This document shows, piece by piece, positions 5,188 through 10,851 of a stretch of 10,851 bases of DNA; the first letter of the stretch is position 1, and every line of letters begins with the position of its first letter. A model generated the notes under the pieces. That model did not search any database. It saw only the letters and a program-made list of their open reading frames with translations, and had not been told where the DNA came from. The position numbers and the translations under genes were made by a program. Source of the stretch: Anaerohabitans sp036788095 (GTDB lineage Bacteria; Zhuqueibacterota; Zhuqueibacteria; Residuimicrobiales; Residuimicrobiaceae). The DNA lies in assembly GCA_036788095.1 (NCBI GenBank), contig DAIQOA010000149.1, forward strand, positions 1 to 10,851, given 5' to 3'.

Positions 5188-7638
5188 TTAGGGTTTGCGC
5201 ATGAGCCAGATTTCGCTGATCTGCGTGCCGCGCTCAGCCTGCGCACAGGAAAAGATCAGATCGATGCGGCCGTCGCGGGTCGACGCTTTGGGAAGATCGA
5301 ATTCATAGAGCGGCTGGTCTCCAGTTTGCAGATAATCGTGCACAAGGCGACCGTCATCGGTCATACAGCGGATTTTAGCTTTGAAACGGCCGGTGTAGCA
5401 GATTCTCAGGCGGTAGGCGGCCAGCGAATCCAGGTTGTCATAATGCACCTGCAGCGGCTGATCATAGAGTGTGCCGATCTGGCTCATCCAGGCCAGCGGT
5501 ATCGGCCGGCCGTCCCATCCGTCGGCAATGGTACGTTCGCGCCAGGCCTCACCGCTCAAATTGACCCCGAATTGGCGCTGCGAGGTGAACAGACCGCCGG
5601 GATCTCGAAGCGGATCCGGCTGCGGCTGCACCCTGGCAAAACTGGCCGCGGAACCCATGTTGTCATAGAAACCGCCCGGCCCTGGATTGGTGCGATGGAT
5701 CAGCTCTTTAATCCGCGCGAGTTTTTCAGCAGGATCCGACGGCTGCGAAATGCTCTGCAATTGGTCGAGCAGCCAGAGGCTGTTGTTGAGAGGCACATCC
5801 AGATCATCGATAAAATCGCCGCGACCGGGCATGGCCCCGTGCCTTTCCACCGACAGCTGGGAGCCGATGCTGAGAAACAACGAATCGGCCAATTCCCAAC
5901 TTCGCTTACGCCAGTTAGCTGCCACCGGTTCATTCCGGCCGCGCAGAATAACGGAGGTGGCGGACTCGATCGCCGCATTCAAACCGGCCGCATCGGCGGC
6001 ACCGAGCAACTCCATCGCCTGGTTTTCCAGATGAGTCTCATATACAAGCCGTTTTTGGATATAGGCGTCATAGTAAGCGCGCAACAGCGCCATCTGAAAA
6101 CGATAATTGGCGCGCACCTGGCGGGGAACACACTTTTCGAGATACTGCCACTGCTGTAGAGTGATTCCCACCTGCTCGTTGCTGATGAGCGGGCCCTGCC
6201 AATTCTTTTCCAGCGCAAGAAGGCCCTGCGCGATCTCTTCACTGAAATCAGGGTGGATCAGCAGCCGCGCAACCTCCCGTAGGGTGGCGATCACCGGCGT
6301 CTGTGGATCCCAATCCTGGCCGCTCCAGATGAATTTATTGATGTCATCGTTAATGCCCTCTGAATAACTGATGCTGCCGCTGCAAAAGGGTGCCTGCACA
6401 TTGTGTATGGCCTTCTCTGCCACCGGCCGGGGATTGTAACACTCGCGTCCCAGGGTCAAGGCAAAGGCAGGATCCCAAAACGGAACCGGGTACTGACAGG
6501 ATAGGCTGTGGGTGATGTCCGGATAGTGGCGGATGGGAATGTCGGGCTCGAGAAGAGCGCGCATTTCGTTCAATTTTGTTTTGACCCATGGCCCGAACAC
6601 CACGCCGCCGAACCAGGGGTAACGCTGGTTTGCATGGCGATAGAATGCATCCAGCCACTCCTGATTGACCCGTGTGGCTTGGGGCGAAATCCATATTTTA
6701 GCCTGTGGATGATACTGGTGCAGCACCCTGGCGGTTTTTTCCAACCAGGGAAAGACAACATCCGGGTGCAGTTCACCCGGGTCGCCGCCCGGAACAAAGA
6801 CCGCGTCCAATTTTACCAGCCTGCTAAAGACTTGATCGCGTTCCGCCAGTTCCCGCTCGATCACCTCCGGCCGGTCATAGTCCTTGGTCATGTTTGGATA
6901 CCAGATCCAGACATCCAGCCCATAGGCAGCGGCGATGCGCGACTGTTCCGTCATCATCCCCATGGTTGAAAGTTGCATGTGCGAGCTGCTGGGATCATCG
7001 TCCGTAGCCGGCGGCATAATTTCGATGCAGTTTGCGCCAAACAGGGCCAGCTCCCGTATGTACTGTTCGAATTGGCCGACGCTCCAGGCGTCGTAGGCAT
7101 TGGTTTTTGGCCGATAGCCTAATTGGTGACCGCGCAGAGGGTAGCACGGCGCTTGGTTCACGGCGTTAAAAAGGGGCAGGGTGAAGACGCCTTTTTTCAG
7201 CGTCGCTGCGCGCAGCAAACGGCCGATGCCGTACAACGCGCCGCGGCTGTCCTTGCCCTGCATCAGCACGGCGGGGGTTGGAAGCGAACTTACCTGCAGA
7301 TGAAATCCTTCGCGATCCGGAGCCGGCCTGTTTTTAATCTGTTCGGCCATGGAGGTCAACCTTTTGCGGCTGTCCTCATTCCGATTTATGATCGCCAGCG
7401 TATAATCCGGCAGGAAAGAGGTACGCTGAATTTTCACGGGCGTGCCGGTGCGGCGGCTGACTTCTTCGACGAGCACGTTCAACGCTTTGTCGAAAGTCCG
7501 GTCTCGAGTCCGGGCTGCGTGCACAATAGCGTTGGTAAGGTCCATTTGCCCTCCGGCGTTCATGGACGCAGGGATCAGGCAGAAAAGGAGCGCCGGAAGG
7601 TACAGGCTATAGCGGCGTTGGCTGAGGGAATGGCGCAT
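5188..7638 (-). CDS. Large secreted TIM-barrel glycosidase-like protein, family not assigned
   Basis: This is an 816-aa predicted exported protein. The signal peptide covers about 1-28 (SQRRYSLYLPALLFCLIPASMNA). Residues about 33-160 look like the alpha/beta domain that precedes the barrel in hexosaminidases and alpha-glucuronidases, including the tell-tale RGALYGIGRLLR (132-143). A TIM-barrel-like part follows: LRGHQLGYRPKTNAYDAW (168-185), ELALFGANCIEIMPP (196-210), YGLDVWIWYP (239-248), DAVFVPGGDPGELHPD (278-293), KIWISPQ (314-320), FGGVVFGPW (343-351), SYSEGINDDINKFIW (424-438). Then comes a mostly helical stretch (about 450-650) and a beta-rich C-terminus (about 655-816). Candidate acidic catalytic residues are Asp286, Glu289, Glu427, Asp431 and Asp432, but I cannot place them in a known mechanism. 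ATG 7638 has AGGAG 5 nt upstream. It follows the lipoprotein gene by 41 nt. An alpha-glucuronidase (GH67/GH115-like) or hexosaminidase (GH20/GH84-like) activity is possible; the exact family is not recognised. Confidence 0.72.
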   Translation of the reverse strand: MRHSLSQRRYSLYLPALLFCLIPASMNAGGQMDLTNAIVHAARTRDRTFDKALNVLVEEVSRRTGTPVKIQRTSFLPDYTLAIINRNEDSRKRLTSMAEQIKNRPAPDREGFHLQVSSLPTPAVLMQGKDSRGALYGIGRLLRAATLKKGVFTLPLFNAVNQAPCYPLRGHQLGYRPKTNAYDAWSVGQFEQYIRELALFGANCIEIMPPATDDDPSSSHMQLSTMGMMTEQSRIAAAYGLDVWIWYPNMTKDYDRPEVIERELAERDQVFSRLVKLDAVFVPGGDPGELHPDVVFPWLEKTARVLHQYHPQAKIWISPQATRVNQEWLDAFYRHANQRYPWFGGVVFGPWVKTKLNEMRALLEPDIPIRHYPDITHSLSCQYPVPFWDPAFALTLGRECYNPRPVAEKAIHNVQAPFCSGSISYSEGINDDINKFIWSGQDWDPQTPVIATLREVARLLIHPDFSEEIAQGLLALEKNWQGPLISNEQVGITLQQWQYLEKCVPRQVRANYRFQMALLRAYYDAYIQKRLVYETHLENQAMELLGAADAAGLNAAIESATSVILRGRNEPVAANWRKRSWELADSLFLSIGSQLSVERHGAMPGRGDFIDDLDVPLNNSLWLLDQLQSISQPSDPAEKLARIKELIHRTNPGPGGFYDNMGSAASFARVQPQPDPLRDPGGLFTSQRQFGVNLSGEAWRERTIADGWDGRPIPLAWMSQIGTLYDQPLQVHYDNLDSLAAYRLRICYTGRFKAKIRCMTDDGRLVHDYLQTGDQPLYEFDLPKASTRDGRIDLIFSCAQAERGTQISEIWLMRKP

Positions 7639-7679
7639 GAAGACTCCTGAATGATTGAAGAGAAGAATAGCTGTCGGGA

Positions 7680-7991
7680 TTACGGCACTGTGGCTGGTTT
7701 TTTCTGCAGTTTTTCAGTGACCTGGCCAAGCATTTTAGCGAACGATTCTGGGTGTGCTTCATAGAACCGCTGCGCCTGGGCCAAGTCCTGCTGAGACAGG
7801 CCGTATTTCTGCAGCAGGCGCTGTAAATAGAGGTCCTTCAACTCGGCCTGGCTGGTGTCCGCCGTGATGGTGAGGAGGTACTCGTGATAAACCTGAGCAA
7901 AGCGTTCCAGCTTGTTCTCATCCACCTCGGCGTTTTTTTTCGTGCAGGCACAGAACAGAATTATCAGTGCCAGTAAAATGTGGAATTTCAT
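7680..7991 (-). CDS. Small predicted lipoprotein, DUF4296-like
   Basis: This is a 103-aa protein and the first gene of the minus-strand cluster. The N-terminus MKFHILLALIILFCAC is a lipoprotein-type signal; Cys16 (preceded by FCA) is the likely lipidated residue, though the lipobox is not canonical and Cys14 is also present. The mature part is charged and almost certainly helical. Its end, LLQKYGLSQQDLAQAQRFYEAHPESFA and on to a KLQKK tail, resembles the arrangement in DUF4296 lipoproteins (YGL/I, acidic helix, YY-x-HPE-x, VxxRL), which are common in Bacteroidetes and relatives and have no known biochemical role. ATG 7991 has GAGGG 5 nt upstream (7997-8001 on the minus strand), and a good promoter lies just beyond. 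Its link to the glycan genes may be functional or may only reflect shared transcription. The DUF4296 resemblance is by eye. Confidence 0.7.
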   Translation of the reverse strand: MKFHILLALIILFCACTKKNAEVDENKLERFAQVYHEYLLTITADTSQAELKDLYLQRLLQKYGLSQQDLAQAQRFYEAHPESFAKMLGQVTEKLQKKPATVP

Positions 7992-8014
7992 GATATCCCT
8001 CGTTGCGTTTTTCC

Positions 8015-8043
8015 AATCTAAAAAAAGAAAACGACAATGTCAA
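8015..8043 (-). promoter_or_regulatory. Sigma-70-type promoter of the minus-strand cluster
   Basis: On the minus strand a perfect -35 box TTGACA (8043-8038) is followed by exactly 17 nt and then the -10 box TAGATT (8020-8015), which keeps the TA and final T of the consensus. Transcription would start near 8008, giving a leader of about 17 nt before the lipoprotein ATG, with GAGGG within it. Confidence 0.65.
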
Positions 8044-8077
8044 GGTCAGCAGGAAAATTGCCTTGATTTTATGTGAA

Positions 8078-8112
8078 TATAATAATACATTAATGATTAA
8101 TAAACATATAAT
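8078..8112 (+). promoter_or_regulatory. AT-rich upstream region of radA with two TATAAT boxes flanking a 13-bp palindrome
   Basis: TATAAT occurs at 8078-8083 and again at 8107-8112, both on the plus strand. Between them, centred on G8095, lies ATTAATGATTAAT (8089-8101), a perfect palindrome around the central base. Either TATAAT could be the -10 box of the radA promoter, but I see no good -35 at 17 nt from either. TTGCCT (8058-8063) is 14 nt from the first box, which is short. The palindrome could be a regulator site or just AT-rich promoter DNA. Confidence 0.4.
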
Positions 8113-8134
8113 TTGGACAGTGCACCGGTTTGCG

Positions 8135-9502
8135 ATGAATAAACTCAAGCGCGAAAAAACGGTTTTTATCTGCCAGAGCTGCGGCGCCGAATCGCTGCGA
8201 TGGGCCGGTCGTTGTCCTGGGTGTGATGCTTGGAACAGCCTGGTGGAGGAGAAAGCTCCGGTCGCCTCAGCCAAACGAGTGCGGTCATCCTCCGCCTCAG
8301 AGGCGGTGGCGCTCAGCCGTATTCAGACAGACCAGGCGTTGCGCATCGAAACAGTCAGTCCCGAGTTCAACCGGGTGCTTGGCGGCGGCATCGCTGCCGG
8401 TTCGGTGGTGCTGGTGGCCGGTGATCCTGGAATCGGCAAGTCGACTCTATTGCTGCAAGAAGCTGCGGGATTGAGTCGTGAATCTTTTCGTGTGCTCTAT
8501 GTCACCGGCGAAGAGTCGGCGCAGCAGACCAAAATGCGTGCGGAACGGTTGGGCCTGATCTCAGACCATCTATATATTTTGCCGGAGACCGAACTGGACG
8601 GCACTCTGAGCGCCATCGAGCGCGTGCACCCGCAATTCGTGGTGGTCGATTCCATTCAAACTCTGTTTTCTTCCGATCTGACCAGCGCGCCCGGCAGCGT
8701 CAGTCAAGTACGCGAGTGCGCTTTGCAGCTGATCCAGGTGGCCAAGACGCGCAATCTGCCGGTGTTCCTGGTCGGCCATGTGACCAAAGAGGGCGCCATC
8801 GCCGGCCCGAAGGTGCTGGAGCACATGGTGGATGCCCTGCTGCTGTTTGAGGGCGATCGAGATCATTTTTACCGCATTCTGCGTTCTGTGAAAAACCGTT
8901 TTGGCTCGACTCGCGAGATCGGCGTATTTGAGATGACGGAAAAAGGTCTGCGCGACGTGGCCAATCCGTCGCTGGTATTTTTGACCGAACGACGCACCGA
9001 GGCCAGCGGTTCCGCGGTGGTGTGTTCCATGGAAGGCACGCGGCCGATTCTGGTGGAGGTGCAGGCGTTGGTGAGCGCGAGCAGCTACGGAGTGCCGCAG
9101 CGAACCGCCAACGGTTTGGATTATAAACGTGTGCAGATGCTGCTGGCTGTGTTGGAGAAGCGATTGGGCTACCATGTCGCGGTCATGGATGTGTTTGTCA
9201 ACGCGGTGGGCGGTCTGCGCATCGATGAGACCGCCGCTGATCTGGGCATCCTGGCGAGCATCGCCTCCGGCATGCTAAATCGCGTGCTGGACCCGCAGAC
9301 GATTCTATTGGGCGAAGTCGGCTTGAGCGGAGAGCTCCGCTCTGTCTCGCAGATCGACAGCCGGTTGAGTGAAGCGGAAAAGATGGGATTCCGGCGTGCG
9401 GTGATTCCCAAGGGCAATCAAAAAGGGATCACCCGGCAGAACCGTATATTGATCTCTGCTGTGGACAGCGCGGAAAAAGCGCTGGAAGTTGTATTGCAGT
9501 AA
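8135..9502 (+). CDS. radA: RadA/Sms DNA repair ATPase
   Basis: This is a 455-aa cytoplasmic protein, the usual length for RadA, which processes branched recombination intermediates. The order of domains is complete: a four-cysteine zinc finger (Cys13, Cys16, Cys27, Cys30 in CQSCG and CPGC); a RecA-like core with Walker A GDPGIGKST (96-104) and a Walker B-type strand FVVVDS (168-173); the RadA-specific KNRFG (253-257); and a C-terminal Lon-protease-like domain (about 345-455) with LGEVGLSGELR (392-402). The start ATG 8135 gives MNKLKREKTVFICQSCG, which fits the family. Upstream in-frame starts (TTG 8003, ATG 8093, GTG 8120) would add residues that families of RadA lack, and 8003 would run through the promoter region. 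No clear Shine-Dalgarno sequence precedes ATG 8135, unlike most genes here. It is divergent from the glycan cluster and leads into tgt. Confidence 0.95.
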   Translation: MNKLKREKTVFICQSCGAESLRWAGRCPGCDAWNSLVEEKAPVASAKRVRSSSASEAVALSRIQTDQALRIETVSPEFNRVLGGGIAAGSVVLVAGDPGIGKSTLLLQEAAGLSRESFRVLYVTGEESAQQTKMRAERLGLISDHLYILPETELDGTLSAIERVHPQFVVVDSIQTLFSSDLTSAPGSVSQVRECALQLIQVAKTRNLPVFLVGHVTKEGAIAGPKVLEHMVDALLLFEGDRDHFYRILRSVKNRFGSTREIGVFEMTEKGLRDVANPSLVFLTERRTEASGSAVVCSMEGTRPILVEVQALVSASSYGVPQRTANGLDYKRVQMLLAVLEKRLGYHVAVMDVFVNAVGGLRIDETAADLGILASIASGMLNRVLDPQTILLGEVGLSGELRSVSQIDSRLSEAEKMGFRRAVIPKGNQKGITRQNRILISAVDSAEKALEVVLQ

Positions 9503-9542
9503 TCTAACCAGGGCGGCCACGGCTGCCGGATCGATGGATTCG

Positions 9543-10676
9543 ATGTTTTTTCGACTATTAAAAACAGACCGCCACAGCAGCGCCCGCGCGGGCATTCTGC
9601 ATACCGGCCATGGCGCTATCCGCACTCCGGTTTTTATGCCTGTGGGCACTCAGGCCAGCGTCAAGGCGCTGTCGCCGCTGGAGCTGCATCAGATTCGCAG
9701 TCAGATTATTTTAGGCAACACCTACCATCTCTATTTGCGACCGGGAGAGGAACTGGTGCGCCGGGCCGGCGGCGTGCAAGCCTTCAGCAGCTGGCATCGG
9801 CCCATGCTGACCGACAGCGGCGGTTATCAGATTTTCAGTCTGTCGGAATTGAACAAGATCACTCCGGAGGGCGTACACTTTAGATCCCATCTGGACGGAT
9901 CGCGGCATTTTTTTTCTCCGGAAAAAGTGGTGGACATTCAACGCGATCTGGGCTCCGACATCATGATGGTGCTGGATGAATGCGCGCCTTATCCTTGTGA
10001 CTATGCCTATGCGGCCAAAGCGCACCGGCTGACGCTGGATTGGGCGCTGCGCAGCCTGACGGCGTTCAGGCAAAGCCGGCCGCGTTTTGACCATGCGCAA
10101 TATCTGTTTGCCATTGTGCAGGGCAGCGTTTATGAAGATCTGCGCCGCGACAGCGTGCACCAACTGGCCGATATGGATTTTCCCGGCTATGCGATCGGCG
10201 GTCTATCGGTGGGCGAACCGAAACAGGCCATGTATGAAATGACCGAACTCTGCTGCCAGTCGCTGCCGCCGAACAAACCGCGCTACCTGATGGGCGTGGG
10301 CAAGCCCGAGGATCTGTTGCAGGGCATTGAGCGGGGCATCGACATGTTCGACTGCATCATGCCGACGCGCAACGGCCGCAACGGCACCGCCTTTACTTCG
10401 CATGGCCAGATCGTCATCAAGAACGCAAAATTCAGAGAGTCTTTTCAACCCCTGGATCCGGAATGCGACTGTTACACCTGCCGAACATTCACCCGCGCCT
10501 ATTTGCGGCATCTGTTTCAGGCGGAGGAACTGCTGGTGCTGCGCCTGATCAGCCTGCACAACGTGTATTTTTATATGCGACTGATGGAGGCGGCGCGTCA
10601 GGCCATCTGGCAGGGCCGATTCCGAGCGTTCAAGAAAAGGACGCTGGAGAAATTGGCAAGCGGCCATACAAAATAA
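9543..10676 (+). CDS. tgt: Queuine tRNA-ribosyltransferase (tRNA-guanine transglycosylase)
   Basis: This is a 377-aa enzyme that swaps the wobble guanine of GUN-anticodon tRNAs (Asp, Asn, His, Tyr) for preQ1 on the way to queuosine. The family motifs are all present: FMPVGT (31-36), QIILGNTYHLYLRPG (54-68), LTDSGGYQ (89-96) with Asp91, GGLSVGEP (219-226), YLMGVGKPEDL (248-258), MFDCIMPTRNGRNG (268-281) with the nucleophile Asp270, and the zinc site Cys308, Cys310, Cys313, His339 (CDCYTC and SLHN). Length is normal. ATG 9543 (MFFRLLKTD) matches the family start best; ATG 9534 is 9 nt upstream and equally possible, while TTG 9489 would overlap radA. The Shine-Dalgarno signal is weak at both. 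The gap from radA is about 40 nt, so tgt may be on the radA transcript. The tgt-yajC order is widely conserved. Confidence 0.96.
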   Translation: MFFRLLKTDRHSSARAGILHTGHGAIRTPVFMPVGTQASVKALSPLELHQIRSQIILGNTYHLYLRPGEELVRRAGGVQAFSSWHRPMLTDSGGYQIFSLSELNKITPEGVHFRSHLDGSRHFFSPEKVVDIQRDLGSDIMMVLDECAPYPCDYAYAAKAHRLTLDWALRSLTAFRQSRPRFDHAQYLFAIVQGSVYEDLRRDSVHQLADMDFPGYAIGGLSVGEPKQAMYEMTELCCQSLPPNKPRYLMGVGKPEDLLQGIERGIDMFDCIMPTRNGRNGTAFTSHGQIVIKNAKFRESFQPLDPECDCYTCRTFTRAYLRHLFQAEELLVLRLISLHNVYFYMRLMEAARQAIWQGRFRAFKKRTLEKLASGHTK

Positions 10677-10723
10677 ATTGGACACATACTTTAACGAGTT
10701 CTAACACTTAAACGGAGGTTGAC

Positions 10724-10851
10724 ATGACTACTTTTCTAAGTGTGTTTGCCATGGCAGGTCCCGGCGGCGGTCAGCAGGGTGGAGGCAGCGCCATGGGCAT
10801 GCTGCTGCCCATCATTCTGATGTTCGTGATCATGTACTTTTTGCTTTTCCG
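10724..10851 (+). CDS. yajC: YajC, preprotein translocase accessory subunit (partial, runs off the right edge)
   Basis: Only 42 codons are in the window. The start ATG 10724 has GGAGG (10714-10718) 5 nt upstream. The short N-terminus holds a glycine/glutamine-rich stretch (GPGGGQQGGG), then one hydrophobic segment from about residue 26, MLLPIILMFVIMYFLLF, which matches the single transmembrane helix of YajC with its usual LLP-I-LMF-x-I-x-YF-L-L pattern just before the RPQ-type turn. YajC is a small inner-membrane protein that associates with SecDF. Its position right after tgt (47-nt gap) is the classical arrangement, and secD would be expected next. The end at 10851 is the window edge and not a truncation. 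Confidence 0.9.
   Translation, partial: MTTFLSVFAMAGPGGGQQGGGSAMGMLLPIILMFVIMYFLLF

Noticed and set aside
5326..6159. 277-codon open frame on the plus strand opposite the TIM-barrel gene
   Set aside because: It lies wholly inside the 816-aa gene on the other strand, has no recognisable domain, and arises from the GC-rich codon pattern of the real gene.
8003..8134. Upstream TTG start for radA at 8003
   Set aside because: The added residues run through the AT-rich divergent promoter region and do not resemble RadA; the zinc finger normally lies about 10 residues from the start.
8570..9175. 201-codon open frame on the minus strand inside radA
   Set aside because: radA is unmistakable across this stretch, and the opposite frame is low-information and His/Gln-rich.
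10677..10723. Possible riboswitch or RNA element around tgt/yajC
   Set aside because: Neither the 47-nt gap after tgt nor the 40-nt gap before it shows a preQ1-type stem-loop or other recognisable fold.

Overview
This window looks like chromosomal DNA from a moderately GC-rich, uncultured-type bacterium. The housekeeping genes at both ends (uvrC end, radA, tgt, yajC) are ordinary bacterial chromosome genes. The secreted beta-propeller hydrolases, the TIM-barrel glycosidase and a small lipoprotein resembling DUF4296 point to a polysaccharide-degrading member of the FCB/PVC-type phyla (for example a KSB1-, Bacteroidetes- or Planctomycetes-like lineage). That placement is inferred from gene content only. 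I see no rRNA, tRNA, CRISPR array, insertion sequence or attachment site.

Left block, plus strand (1-2554): the 3' end of uvrC is followed 3 nt later by a HAD-superfamily phosphatase/phosphomutase gene with a TTG start. After 16 more nt comes a gene for a secreted five-bladed-propeller (GH32/GH43-like) hydrolase. The tight spacing suggests one transcript. Convergent to it, across a 115-nt gap, lies a minus-strand block.

Middle block, minus strand (7991 down to 2670): four closely spaced genes look like one operon. In transcription order they encode a small lipoprotein, a large secreted TIM-barrel glycosidase-like protein (816 aa), a cytoplasmic HpcH/HpaI-family 2-keto-3-deoxy-acid aldolase, and a second secreted propeller hydrolase that is a diverged paralogue of the plus-strand one. 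A near-consensus promoter (TTGACA, 17-nt spacer, TAGATT) lies just upstream of the lipoprotein gene. The gene set suggests cleavage of a glycan outside the cytoplasm and aldol cleavage of a sugar-acid product inside it. The substrate cannot be read from the sequence, and no transporter or regulator gene is present in the window.

Right block, plus strand (8135-10851): radA, tgt and the start of yajC. The tgt-yajC order is the common bacterial arrangement that usually continues into secD/secF. The divergent region 7992-8134 is AT-rich and holds the minus-strand promoter plus two TATAAT boxes flanking a 13-bp palindrome.

The part that most deserves a second look is the four-gene catabolic cluster with its two paralogous propeller enzymes. 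It is an uncharacterised glycan-utilisation locus with no SusC/SusD pair visible.
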